Positions 22,912 to 36,433 of a DNA stretch of 64,000 bases are shown here, piece by piece; the stretch's first letter is position 1; each line of letters opens with the position of its first letter. Made by a program: the position numbers and the translations under genes. Below the pieces are notes generated by a model, which worked only from the letters and a program-made list of their open reading frames with translations, made no database searches and was not told where the DNA came from. The DNA comes from Antitrichia curtipendula (lineage: Eukaryota > Streptophyta > Bryopsida > Hypnales > Leucodontaceae), in assembly GCA_951230915.1 (NCBI GenBank), contig OX579639.1:15562001-15626000 (forward strand), in the 5' to 3' direction.

Positions 22912-23064
22912 CACTATAAGAAACCAGAGTTTTTTTATATCTAAATTGACAGATTTTAGGTGACGGCAAATAAAGGTTGTTAGATTTTATGTCACCTAAA
23001 ATTCATCAACTTAGACATTGATTGTTATATTAAACATCATCTAAAACACAATTTTCTTATAGCA
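22912..23064. mobile_element. Short CACTA-type MITE (about 150 bp)
   Basis: The left end CACTATAAGAAACCAG and right end TTTTCTTATAGCA are imperfect inverted repeats of the plant CACTA-superfamily terminus type (CACTAYAAGAAAA). Inside, TTTTAGGTGACGG and GTCACCTAAAATT form an inner inverted repeat. The right terminus is mutated (TAGCA for TAGTG). Confidence 0.6.
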
Positions 23065-23517
23065 CTATTCTCATCCATTTGAATTCTCATGTTAATAGTT
23101 CTTTGAATTGCCTATACAATTGCAATGGTAATTCTCCAAACCGTCCCTTCACATTGTAGAATAATGAATTAACATTTTTCCATATGTCTAAACTTCATGG
23201 TTGTGTTCCTTGAAGTTATAAAACCATGACATTTCAATCCAATTTCCAACCCTTTTAATCCTAATTCCAAATTTAAAAAAAAAATCATAATGCAACCCTT
23301 TATAGTTTGCACTAGGTTAGGATACAATTGAAGGTGCAATTAGATTTTGAAGTAGAGGTTGCAATTGGGATGGAGCAATTTTGGGTATATATGCCTTAGT
23401 TCAAAATTTTCCAAATAACAACAATGACAATTATTTCTTGTCGTGTTGGAAATTTGCAACATGAAAAAACGGATGAAAGTATAATCTAATTCTAAATGTG
23501 CAATGCATTGTTAATCC

Positions 23518-24062
23518 TTAACCCCTAAAAGCCCAAGGCGTTTGGACAAAACACAAATGTGTTATAAAATATAAGTTCTACAATTTTTTTGAAGTTTTCA
23601 TTAAAATAGATAATGTGAAGCACAAAAAGAAGAAAATATCTATATGGTCAAAATTATAAAATTATTTTTAGATTCTCTTCAAATGAATTTTGAAGATATA
23701 ACTTCAAAAATTCACCAAAAATACAATTTTTATCTTTAGCAATTGAATTTTTGTTGATTGGTCAAAAATGTGGTTTCTATTGATTTGTGAAAAAATGCAT
23801 AAGATCCAGTAATGAAAACACCAACACTTTCCCCAAATAGTAAGTTTTTCAACACTAGGCAATACTAGATTCTTTGTGCTATTTCTCTTATAGTTTTTGT
23901 TTGACCACAGCGATCTTAGTTTTGAATATAAATATTGAAAGACAATCCAATCTTTTAAATAAAATAAAAAAACTTAATTAAATTTTTTTTTTTTCTACCC
24001 GAAAAATCTGCCCGAAGTCAGGCAGCGACGATAAAATGGTCGTTTGAGCGCTTAGGGGTTAA
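23518..24062 (+). mobile_element. TTAA-flanked element, short form (545 bp)
   Basis: Left end TTAACCCCTAAAAGCCCAAG, right end GAGCGCTTAGGGGTTAA; TTAA at 23518-23521 and 24059-24062. It contains CTGCCCGAAGTCAGGCAGCG near the right end, similar to the GGGCAGCCCGGGCAG block of the long form. Its right TTAA abuts the inverted long copy that follows. Confidence 0.72.
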
Positions 24063-24991
24063 AAAGACCATGGGTAATTTTTTTGAAAACATCATGTTCA
24101 AATGAGTCCAGGTTGAGGAATACTTAGGAAGAAAATGATCAAAGTAGTCCAAAGAGAATTATAAAGGATACTTATGGTTTGAATACTCATTTCTACTAAA
24201 AAGTGTCTTACAAAATGAGTATTTGTTGTTAGTACGTTGGTTTGAGAAGATGTGGAAAAAAATTCATAAATTTTCACCATGTGGATTGCAAGATATAAAT
24301 GTTTGAATCGGAAAAAATCCTTTTTTTGCCCCTGTAAAAAACAGGGAAGCTGCACTTCACAAGGGTAGATTGGTATGAAAAAATATCCGTGTTGGTGGTG
24401 CATCTTTGGACTCATTCTTCAAGGCATATAGAAAAAATAATAATAAGTAGAAAAAAATAGAAAATGATTCAAAATACTAAATTGTTAAGAATTTAGTTAT
24501 GAAATTGAAAAATCCCAATCCCAATGGTTGTAATAAAAAATTTACATCTTAAGATTTTTTTTTCAATTTTTTTCAATTTGTTTTTTTTTAATAACAAAAA
24601 TTGAACTAAACAAAGGGCTTCAAAGTTTATTTAGAAAAGAATTCATAATTGCCCGCAAACTAAAACTCCTCATAACTTTCATTTCATTAATAAAAATGGT
24701 ATGATTCAAAGCTTTTTATGTATATTTAAATCTAAAAATATATATTCAATTTTTTTTTTGAATAAATAAATGTTTTAATCTGCCCGTCTATCCAAGTTGA
24801 GAATAGAACTACATTTCATACAATAATTTTTTAACCATGTAGCCAAAAGTTATGAAAATTGCTGGGCCTAAAGTAAAACCTCATTCCCATGTTGTGGAAA
24901 ATTTTAAAAAATTCTAAAAAATTCTATTTGTAGTGAGTTGCTTAAAATTACTATATTTCCAAAGAGAAAAGTTTGGTCCTTTAGGAATTAA
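24059..24991 (-). mobile_element. TTAA-family long copy in inverted orientation (about 930 bp)
   Basis: Reverse complement of the family: the right side reads GTTTGGTCCTTTAGGAATTAA, the complement of the left terminus of the 47161 copy. The interior shows GAGAAGATGTGGAAAAAAAT, CACCATGTGGATTGCAAGAT and GGGAAGCTGCACTTCAC in reversed order. The left side begins at the TTAA shared with the preceding element; its outermost 40 bp are poorly conserved. Length agrees with the 936- and 953-bp copies. Confidence 0.7.
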
Positions 24992-26500
24992 ACAATAAAA
25001 ACTCAAATACTTCATGTATGGAAAATAGAAATTTTGTTTGAACTTCCCAACGCACTACAGTTCTTTATTTGAAGGATTTTAGAACATGTAAGGTATGAGC
25101 AACTAAAAGCGCCACTTATTTTGGTCTCACCATCTTGAAGGCCAAAAGATAATTTTTTTGTGATGAGGTCAATAGCAAATTCAAGTTAAATTCAATCCAA
25201 ATTGTTAAGTTTTTTTTTTTTGACATTCATGTAATATTTTGCAAATATTCAAAGTTGAGATCATAGGATATCCTACAAATAACACTAGATTCACCCTAAA
25301 TGGACAATTGTCCTTCAAGTACAAAATATCTCAATTCTCATTGTTTGCTTCAAAAAATCCTCTACCTCTCGTTTGTTGCTTATGAGAATTGGTAGTGACT
25401 TTGATTCATAGAGGGGATCATTCAAGCCTAAGTATAAATTTTTTACTATTATTGTTGTTTGTTCATTAGAAGTTGTCTCATTTGTGTATATATACTTTAT
25501 TACTAATTTGAAATAATAATTATTTCTACAATTATAAAATACTAGTTGTCATAGAATCTACTTCCAAATGGAGGCAACAAGAGTAACCCTCCCCTATCAT
25601 GTCCTAAGACATAGCAACCATAGTCAAACTACTCCCAACATACTCTTCATTTATAAATCATGATGGTCTTTGTTCCAATATTAGAGTTAATCATAAAGTA
25701 TATGCAGTGAGAGACCAAGAGTCAAAGTTTAAAAAAAAAGGACAAAATTCCTTGAAACACCCATACTAGAGTTAATTGGAAAGTATGTGCAATGTAGAAT
25801 CACGAGCCGGAGTTTGAGAAAACAGAGGACAAAATTCCTTGGAGCACCAAAACTGAGGTCTGATGGAGTTTGGTGTTGTGTTTCTTTTAAACTATTCTTA
25901 GTTAAACCTTTTTCTAACACCATTGTTACAACTAGAGACCACCTTCAAGATTAATCCTATTACAGTTAATCGTAAAGTATGTACAATGCAGGACCACAAG
26001 CCAGAGTTCAGAAAAAACACATAACGAAACTCCCATGAGCACCAAAAATGAGGTTCAACGGAGTTTGGGGTCGTGTTTCTTTTGTACTCTTCTTAGTTAT
26101 ATCTTCCTCTGACAATCCTGTTTCAAACAATAGGATTTCTTTTACGATTGAGGTAACCTACACCTAAAAGTGAACGCTACCAAAAATTGCACGCTATAGA
26201 TTCTTGCCTAAAATGTATTCCCACTATTCATGAGAGTCTATAATCGTTTCCAAGAACACCTAAATTCAGCACTTTGAAAATTCGTAGCTTATTCATACGC
26301 TGTCCAAAAAAATGCATTCGAAGAGAATCTAGAATCCCCTCTTCACTACCAAGAGGACTCTACAAAAAGTTTTCGAATGTAATAATGGGAACCATGCTGA
26401 ATTGCTTATCTGTGTGATTTCGGGTGACTATAGTTACCTTAACTCTAAATCTATTGTGTCTGATGGAGCTTGATGCGGTATTTTCTTCTGTACTATTCTT
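24992..26500. other. Intergenic with tandem repeats
   Basis: No gene seen. 25683-26110 is a tandem repeat (listed). 25550-25690 is similar to 35995-36130 (CTACTTC.AA.GGAGGCAACA, ATAGTCAAACTACTCCC, ATCATGATGG), a dispersed duplicated segment. Confidence 0.6.
25683..26110. repeat. Diverged tandem repeat, about three units
   Basis: Units share AGAGTTAATCRTAAAGTATR, GGACAAAATTCCTTG, GAGCACCAAAA and GGAGTTTGG.GT.GTGTTTCT, then CTATTCTTAGTTAAACC. A partial further unit lies at 26455-26520 (TGATGGAGCTTGATG, CTATTCTTAGTTAAGCC). Non-coding. Confidence 0.75.
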
Positions 26501-26529
26501 AGTTAAGCCTTCCTCTGCCACTCCTTCTA

Positions 26530-27060
26530 CCGAAACTGGGGAGACCTTTACGCTTGACTCTATTATTAGTATCAGTCTTACGAAGGCGTTTTTCTAGATT
26601 TGATTCCTTTCCGATCTGCGATATAGAAATTCTGTTCCGTAGACTTCGTGGGCGGAGGTTCCCGTACTGTACACTTTTCACGCTGGGATTCCCCCATCGA
26701 AGCTGCTGCCAGCTCTGTGCAGTGATGCATGATCGGATGCGAACTGAAGACAATGGCGATCGAAGGATTCAATTTCATATCAAAAATGATTTTCGAACTC
26801 AAGAACGGTGCTGATTGAACGGCCGCTGTCGGTAACTTTGTGTATTGAACGTCAACGGGACGAACTTGGTCGTACAGTGCCAAGTAGGAAAGATCCTGGA
26901 AATTGGGCGTACCGTACCGCGGAGCCTGTGTTTTACCTTCGGGAGTTCGGGGACACAGGAACTGCCAGCTGGCTCAGTGAGATTCTCCACGTCATGTTGA
27001 CATAAGGGTACTCGGCCGACTCGATCAGTCCCAGTTGCGGATCTCTGAGTTTCTCAACTG
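26530..27060 (-). promoter_or_regulatory. Decayed, inverted peroxidase-promoter-like segment
   Basis: A less AT-rich block matching 46741-47040 (GTGGCGATCGAGCGAAGGAT versus ATGGCGATCGAAGGATTCAA; CAAGTAGGAAAGATCCTGG versus CAAGTAGGAAAGTTCTTGG; GGATCTCTGAGTTTCTCAAC versus GGATCTCTGAATTTCTCAAC). The 46.7-kb block is in turn similar, inverted, to the peroxidase promoters. No peroxidase exon accompanies it. Overlapping ORFs on both strands here show no domain and are treated as spurious. Confidence 0.45.
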
Positions 27061-27925
27061 TGACAATTGAGGTAAAACAGACCATTGTGGTTAAAATTGG
27101 GAGTTTGACCTCATGCAGTTGCTGAAATGTTTCAACTTTTTTTTCCCAATGTAGTACAAGTGTCAGAAACAGTGAGAGCAATTGAATTTTTTTTTTTTTT
27201 TTTTTTGACAAAGTATGAATTTGCTATGAAGTTTTGAAGTGTTCAATGCATCATGGCCCAAAAGAGTCTGTAGACTACCTGAGAACCAACAAAATCTGAA
27301 TCCATCATGCTCATTTTGCTCACTTAAAGCAATCATAGTATTTTTTAGCGTGGGAGGCTTAAAAAGTAAATGCTTACAATGGATTCTCACTGAAAAGTTG
27401 GAAGTTCCTAATGAAGTCACTAATCATTCCATTGCTGTCATGTAAGACATGCATTGAAGCCAAAATCTCACAAACTGAAAAAATCCCATAATAGGGTCAT
27501 TTCCTAGGTGTCCACAATGAGTCAATTGACCACAATGAATTGTTCTACCTTGTTGGTTGCTAGTTCTAACTTGACACTCAGTTATGAAACTGGTTGTTGA
27601 CTTTTTAATGTTGTCATGGGAACCCATCACCATTGTCATTATAAGCTGCAACTCATAACCTTCTTTCCTTTCAACTTGCTTCCTACATCCTTGGATCATG
27701 AAAATCAAGGGTTGCAATTGAAAAATGTACAACCGGTTATGTACGATAACCTATTGAGCACCAATGTGGTTCATTGGTTATCTAATACGTAGACAATTAT
27801 AAGAGCAATGCGAGTAGTAGCATGCCACTTGACCATGGCATCAAGAAAAGGCAATGTACGCTTCTTTGCTGCCTTGTAAGATGTGGCGGTGTATTTAAGA
27901 CTTGATAATCCACACCAACCACCCC

Positions 27926-28510
27926 TTAACCTCTAAACGTCTAGAGTCTTCTCCAGAATTGATGATTTGAAAAAAACTATCATAAAATATTATTTTGAAG
28001 AATATTTTGGATTTGATTTATGAATAAAAGTTATAAATTTGAATTTTAGATTCCATCTGTATGGTTAGATTCACCAATGCTATCACCAATTTTTTTAAAT
28101 AATTTTGAAAGGAAAATTTTAAATTTCCTTCTAAATTCAATTATGAACAAAATATTGTCATTTTATGAGTAAAACTTGTTGGAATGAATTTGAAATGAAG
28201 TTATCTTAACATGGTGATTTTTTGAAATTTTTGTGTTTTTTAAATCTATGACCTCATTTTTACAAATCCAATTTTGAACTAGAGTCAATGCAATTATGAT
28301 TTAGTCAACCACTTGACATACGTCCACATTTGTAATTTTAGAAAAATATGCACTATACTAACACCAAATCCAACCATTAGATAGGACAAGAACTTATTAA
28401 ATTATCTCCTCAAATTAGAATGACTTTCATCCAAGCAATAATGAGAAAGAAACAAGATTATGAATTTGTTTATTGTCTAGCATTTGGATGTCAAAGCACT
28501 TAGGGGTTAA
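27926..28510 (+). mobile_element. TTAA-flanked element, short form (585 bp)
   Basis: Left end TTAACCTCTAAACGTCTAGA, right end CAAAGCACTTAGGGGTTAA, with TTAA at 27926-27929 and 28507-28510. No coding capacity; the interior is AT-rich with the family's 'tgaataaaagttata' type motif. Confidence 0.68.
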
Positions 28511-29413
28511 CCTTGTAGAGCTATTGCAAACACTAAATATCCAAAGGATGAATTCACTTCGCATTATAGGATGGAAAAAAATATTTTTTCATTCAATTTA
28601 TTTATTTGAAGGGTACTTGAGTACATTTTCAGTGAATAGTATTGCAAAGTCCATCATTATGGTCTTATTGAGTTTTCTAAAGAAACAAATGCTCTATCCA
28701 TGGATCACCCTTGTAGTGTATTTTGGCCATTTTATGCTATTTTATTTTGATCTAAATTTCAGCCATAAATTAAAATAATTTAAGAAAAATTGAATTCAAC
28801 TAATGAAATAAAGTTTACCAAGTGGATTTTCTACTCTAATTGAAAATTTTGTAAATTTTATAAATTTCAATATTTAATAAGAATATGAACTTTGGATCTA
28901 TACCTATGATTTGTTGATTTTCTATTTTTAGAGTAATACAATAACTTTGATTTATAACATGATGTATAATTATCCTCTTTGTTGAAAAGCTCTTAAATTA
29001 TGACTTATCACAAATCATAGAATAATTTATTAACTATTTATTCAAGTCAGATAAACATACATACGTTATGTGATATGAACAACCTACTCAACATGGTTCT
29101 ATTGACTTATCATTAAAATAAAGTTACAAGAAAAATAGAGCTACATACTTTCAAGTGAGCAATTCTCAAGTTATAAGGTAGGCATCACCTCTAAATCTTC
29201 AACAAAATAACAATTAATTTGAAATTTATTAAAATATTGTTGATGCTTGTTGTTTACTTTCACACACTAATATAATTAAGGAAATGATATTGAAACACAT
29301 CAAGTGCCTAAATGTGCTACTTGATTAGATGTTCTCATTATGTACATCTCTTGAATCAATATGTAACTATTGTGCAAGAAACAAATATCTACAAAAAAAA
29401 ACTTTGATCTCTA

Positions 29414-29963
29414 GGGGGAAAGCATGCTACGGCCTACTTGCTTTGGCACATTCAATAAAAAAATGTAAATAAAGTTTTTAACACTTCGGATTCTTGGTGA
29501 AGAAAGCTAACAATATTCTACAAGTGGGCCAAATTTTTATATTGTTTAATTTGTCTTAAAGTTAATTTTTTAAGAATTTTGTTTGGTTTTATTTATTATA
29601 TTGTTCATTTCATTCTATTGTTTAATTCCACAATATATCTTGTAGAAGGAATTAAATAATAAAAAAATTAGGCCCACTTGTAAAATCTTGCTAGTTTCTT
29701 CTTCTAACCAATTCAAATATTAAAATGTATATTTAAAGTAAAATAATGAAATAAAAACTAAAGTATGTATATTAGTGAATAAAACTAGATATTGAATACA
29801 AATTGAAAAATGGGCTTGGACCCTAGAATACATTCATAATGTCAATCATCACACCAAATTTATGCATGTAATTATCCTCATTTATGTACACTTAAAAATA
29901 AATTAGTTCCTCAAATGTGACATTGTGACATCAAAAATGGTAGGCCGTAGCATGCTTTCACCC
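29414..29963. mobile_element. Foldback/MITE-like element with nested inverted repeats (550 bp)
   Basis: The left end GGGGGAAAGCATGCTACGGC and the right end, read in reverse complement, GGGTGAAAGCATGCTACGGC continue identically through CTAC. A second inverted pair lies inside: ATTCTACAAGTGGGCCAAAT near 29515 against ATTAGGCCCACTTGTAAAAT near 29670. No ORF of note. A target duplication was not obvious, so the superfamily is open (hAT or Mutator possible). Confidence 0.75.
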
Positions 29964-30558
29964 AGCTCATAACTTTTTGTATATATAATATCCAACTGTT
30001 ACATTTTTTGGTGCATTGAATTTATTTATTTATTTTCTAATTATAATAACATAATTTTTTGACCTATCCAATAATAGAAATTGTGCTCAATAAAAACAAT
30101 GGTGATTTTAGATTTTCCTACTTTGCATGTAACTGCAACCAATTTTGCAAAACTAACCTCAATAAATTCATACATAAAATAAGCACCTTTCAAATTTGAG
30201 ACAAAAAATTGATTTCAAATCCACCTAAAACTAATACTTAACTATGTAAGGATGTTGCAAACCTAAAAAGCGCAATGGATGACATGTAAAAAAACAAAAA
30301 AATGAACCTGTTGGTCCAATAGGTGTAGTATTTTGGTAACTACATTGGTCACTAGCTGGGGCCGTGTCTTTCTAAGATTAACCCTATAACGTTAATGTAA
30401 ACACTCATTGTCTATTTGAATGACTTCATCAAAGACTATAAGATGGAAAAGAAATATTTTTCATCCAATTTTTTTTTTGAGAAGTTGCTTTAGTACATTT
30501 TTAGAAAATACATTGCAAATTCCCTCATCATGGTATTATTGACTTTTTTAAAGAAGAA

Positions 30559-31190
30559 GGGGCAATGGTCAGCTTAGGGTATCACTTTTTGGACACACTA
30601 ATTACTGTAATTAGGTTATTTTTGTTTAAAACCTCCAAAGTTTGTCTAATTTGTTCATTTTGATCAAGTAAAAAGACCCTAAAATGGAAAAAAATAAATC
30701 GTGCGCCTCAATAGAATCAAAATGTATATGTCTAAAGAGTTTTTATTGAATTTAAAAAAAATTTGGATCCATTCATAGATGTCAAAAAGAATGCTGAATT
30801 TTGGGATTGCATGCATTATAGTGCACAATTTATTATTATTTTTTTTGATAAAATAAATTATTTTATAATCTACACAATTAAATGTAGGTCATATTCAAAA
30901 ATGATATTAAAATAAAATTGTTTGATATTCCAAATGCTTGATTTTGGGGATTCTAGGTAAGTGGGACAGAGCTTATTTTTTCAACTAAAAAATCAAATCA
31001 AATTATTTAAAAATCTTTGATTGTAATCAAAAAAATATTCTTGATACGTTATAAGTGTAGAAAACTAAAACCACGTATGGTGAAGTCTTACTTTATTATA
31101 ATTAAAACATGGATTTGTTTGACACACCAACATAAAGTGCAATTGTAGGTGGGACAACTTTTTTGGGTACCCCAACCGGACCATCACTCT
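30559..31190. mobile_element. TIR element interrupting a dispersed repeat (about 630 bp)
   Basis: Similarity between 28507-28975 and 30378-31465 is broken at 30559 and resumes at about 31190. The inserted segment starts GGCAATGGTCAGCTTAGGGT and its right end in reverse complement reads GTGATGGTCCGGTTGGGGTA, an imperfect TIR. No coding capacity; the exact target duplication is uncertain. Confidence 0.55.
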
Positions 31191-32082
31191 TCAGATGCTT
31201 AATCCACATATTACCCTTGTAGTATAATTTGACCTTTTCTTGCTATTACTCTTGATGTGAATTTTAGCCATAAAAATGAAGTTTTTTTGAATTTGTGCCC
31301 AACTAATGAAATGAAGCTTATAAGTTAACTTTCTACTCCAATTAAGAATTCCAATTTTTTTGTAAATTTCAATGTTTTATAGAAATATGAACTTTGGGCC
31401 CATGACCATGGTTTATTGATTTTCTAATTTTAGAGTGACACAATAACTTTGGTTTAAATCATGGTGTTATGTACTATAATCTAGATCTATGATGAATATT
31501 TCAGATTTTTATGAGTATATTTTGTATTTAATAAGAATTGTATGACTTGTTGTAGTCTTGTAGACATATAATTTTATCTATGAAAAAATCCCATAAAAAA
31601 TTTCATTCATATTTGGTTGCGAAATGCCAGTGAGGCTTGAAATGATTGGTCATGGCCTGTCCTTCGCTCCTTCCTGAGGATAAACCTTCAGAGTTCATTC
31701 ATCCAACATCCCCAAAACACATCCTCCAAATTGCCGCCCCTATCCCCGTGTCAACGGCGACCACTGTCGCCTAACGCGGGACTGTTTCTTTCACCAAAAG
31801 CGACGGTCGTGGCGGACACGAAGCTCGCAGCACCCAGCTGGAGCTCGTGAAGCAAACCGCTAACTTAGCGCCGCATGACAAAACACGCATGACAAAACAC
31901 GTTACAACGCCGGTCGTCCACGAAAATAGAATCCAGCATTAATATTTTGGTCAACATTGTCAACGTGCAGATCTGGTAGCACAAGTGTGCGATACATGTT
32001 TCCACGTATGCATGGATCGAAACGTCCACTGCAGTATGCACAACCAGTTAATTCCTAGCTAGCCAACTGAACTTTCGTCTGG

Positions 32083-32115
32083 TTGACCTTGATGAACATC
32101 CAACCGCTATATAAA
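32083..32115 (+). promoter_or_regulatory. Peroxidase A core promoter: W-box and TATA box
   Basis: TTGACC (32083-32088), a WRKY W-box core, precedes TATATAAA (32108-32115) by about 20 bp; the same pair occurs in front of copies B and C, and the similarity extends several hundred bases upstream (ACCCAGCTGGAGCTCGT, AACAATGTCAACGTGCAGAT in B and C). The start codon is about 230 bp downstream. Confidence 0.8.
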
Positions 32116-32860
32116 CGATGCATTCAGTCGCCAATATCACAACCATCATCACTACTTCAGCTCAGCAATCGCTCAATTCCGCACCCAATTATGCATTCAA
32201 CTCAACTGCGAGTGTCGTAGTTCGCACGTGAGTGTACTTGCAAGATTCCGTACTGAGCGACTGAGTAAGTAAGACGAAGCAACTGAAGCGAAGGGGGCCC
32301 AGTTTCGAATTGCAATAGTAATCCACTTTGACCTTCAAGATGGAATATCGATCATCTTCCCGGTCACTGAGCCCCGCGGCATCCGTTGGGCTGCTGCTCA
32401 TGGTGGCCGCAATTGCAACTTTGTCCGTGGAGGCGCAGTTGACGACCAACTTCTACAAGAGCAGCTGCCCCAATGCTGAGAATGTCATCACCTCGGCTGT
32501 CAACTCCGCCTTCAATCGACGAGCGGCTGCGGCTGCGGCTGCTGGCGTCCTCCGCAGCCACTTCCACGACTGCTTCGTTCACGTAAGGATTATCTCTCCA
32601 TCGATCCATCCAGCACACCCTAGATTACCTCCAGGAGTACCTTTAGAACAATCCCATTAAGGGATCGTACTATTGTGGTTGCATTGGAGACTTGCGATAT
32701 CGATCACAATTGCTGGAATCATGAGCAACTTGATCATCTGGTTTGAATTCCATACAGTTCTTGATCAATTACTTTGAATTTGCGTTTTGACCAACTGAAT
32801 TACTAGAAAAGCTGGGTTGTATATCAATAATTGATCGATGCGGATGCCATGTGCAGGGAT

Positions 32861-34415
<1,555 letters not shown>

Positions 34416-35182
34416 TAGGGGACAATCCCATCTGCTGCATTATCCAATTTCTATTTTAGATTTAATCCTCCTATAAATTGTCACACTAGTACCTGAGGAA
34501 AATGTTCTGTCTATCCAATATTGCATGCAGACCTTAGATGATTCGCTCATAAGAGCATTCAGAATTAGGGTTCAGTGTCCCCTATCTCCAGCTTTCTTCT
34601 GATTCCATCCACGCGGTGTTGCAGCTTTCGGGTGGACGCATCACATGGAAGGTCCCATTCGGAAGAAGAGACGGCCTTGTTTCCTCCGCATCCGACGTCA
34701 CAGGGAAGCTCCCCGCTCCCACGGCCACCGTACCCACACTCAAGGCCATCTTCTCCACCGTCGGACTCTCCACCGAAGACATGGTGGTCCTCTCGGGAGC
34801 CCACAGCGTCGGCGTGGCCTCCTGCGGCGCCATCCAGAACCGCCTCACCACTCCTGCCGACCCCACCTTGGACGCCTCCTACGCCGCCGTGCTGAAGAAG
34901 CAGTGTCCCAGTGGGAGCACTGCGGTTGTCAACCTGGATCTCACCTCACCCTCGAGGTTGGACGAGAAGTATTACACGAATCTGCAGACGCAAAAGGGTC
35001 TGTTGACGTCGGACCAGGTTTTGCAAGGTGATGCGGAGACGAAGGCCATGGTGTCGGAGCTGACGGTGGTGAACACGTTCAACAGCAAGTTCGCCGCTGC
35101 GATGATCAAGATGGGTAACATCGGTGTGCTGACGGGGAGCCAAGGCAACATTCGCACGAACTGCCGACAGTTCAACGCGTAG

Positions 35183-35720
35183 CCGTGCTCTTTCATTGGA
35201 GCACATGGTTCTGATCGCTGCGATGTGTTTAAGGATTCGTGACAGCAATTCAATTTGACGAAGCTATTAATTAGTTGGACTGTGATGAATCAATAGCATC
35301 ACAGTCATAGATTCATTTGAGAGATTGTTAGGTTTTGTGAGTTGTAGGCAGCTAGATTGATGTATGGATTGATTGTTTCCTTGGTGGTTGTGATTCAGCG
35401 CAACTGCTTTGGCTCATTGTACAGTATTTGTGATCGAAAGCATTCGTTAGTTTAACATTACATTGACAAAATTCCATGAAACTGGGGAAGTTACCAAAAT
35501 GCTGTGTGCTTAAGTTTGAAGCATTCGTGATAGCAAATTTGACGAAAATTTCCGTTCGATTGTGTGGGATCCGTAGACAGCAATGCATTACATGATGGTT
35601 TTTACTGTTTGAGAGATTGTTGAGTTCTGTGAGTTGTAGGCAGCTGGATTGATTGCTTCTTGGGAGGTGATTTTGCGAAACTTCTTTGGCGCACAGAAAT
35701 TTTGTGATAACATTCGTTTA
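35183..35720. repeat. Peroxidase A 3' flank with two degenerate repeat units
   Basis: After the stop, two copies (about 35312-35460 and 35608-35720) of a unit with GAGAGATTGTT, TGTGAGTTGTAGGCAGCT, a CTTGG.GGT..TGATT stretch and a CTTTGGC segment. The same unit appears after genes B and C, so it belongs to the ancestral 3' flank. Confidence 0.8.
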
Positions 35721-36433
35721 AGGCGTCAGTTTGACTTTGATTGTGACTTAACAGATTTGTACCAAAAGCCAGAGGAGCACTTATTCCGTTGCATAAAGAG
35801 TTAGGAAAAATTATAACAAAAGTTGAATTCGTAAGCACTTTCACACAGTAAGACCCATTTTGGCCCATTGGAATTCGGAAATGCCCACATTGCGTTGCTT
35901 TAGCACACCAACAAAATTTTATTCATTACCTAGCCTTGATCTTTGAGTCTAGTTACATTAATGGGTTCTGAATTTCTGCAACTACAGTGATTTTCGTAGA
36001 GTCTACTTCAAAAGGAGGCAACAAGGATAACAGACTCCCTTAGCATGCTCAACCTAAGACAAGGCTACTATAGTCAAACTACTCCCTCCAAACTCTTCAA
36101 TCATGATGGAGTATGGTTCAATGTTAGTTTTATGATATTATTATTATTAGTTTTATGAAGTCTCAACATTTGGTTCGATTCATTTTTTATGACCAAAATT
36201 CAAGTTTTGTTACATAGGCATATTGGAGGTTACAGTACTGTACAATTTTCAGTTTTGGATTCACTATCCTCCTAAAACAGTGAACCAGGTTGTGTCGCTG
36301 TGATGTTGTGATGTCCAGCAATGTCCCACCACGATGCTCATGCTAATTGAATTATGTATATGTGAAATTTGCTGGTGTTTATTGGAAACCTAATTGAAAA
36401 CCTAATAGGAAACATAAGATAAGATTTCTGCTC

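Larger units (their letters stand above)
20760..23517. other. Intergenic AT-rich DNA
   Basis: No gene seen. It contains two small DNA elements listed separately (22481-22696, 22912-23064). The remainder is AT-rich with only short non-coding-like ORFs. Confidence 0.6.
27061..31700. other. Intergenic, element-rich
   Basis: No gene seen. It contains a poly-T run (27187-27206), a TTAA element (27926-28510), a foldback element (29414-29963) and a dispersed repeat present twice (28507-28975 and 30378-31465), the second copy interrupted by a TIR element (30559-31190). Confidence 0.6.

Noticed and set aside
26499..27211. Cluster of overlapping ORFs on both strands
   Set aside because: No domain, no splice-consistent extension; the segment matches another non-coding block (46741-47040) resembling peroxidase promoters.
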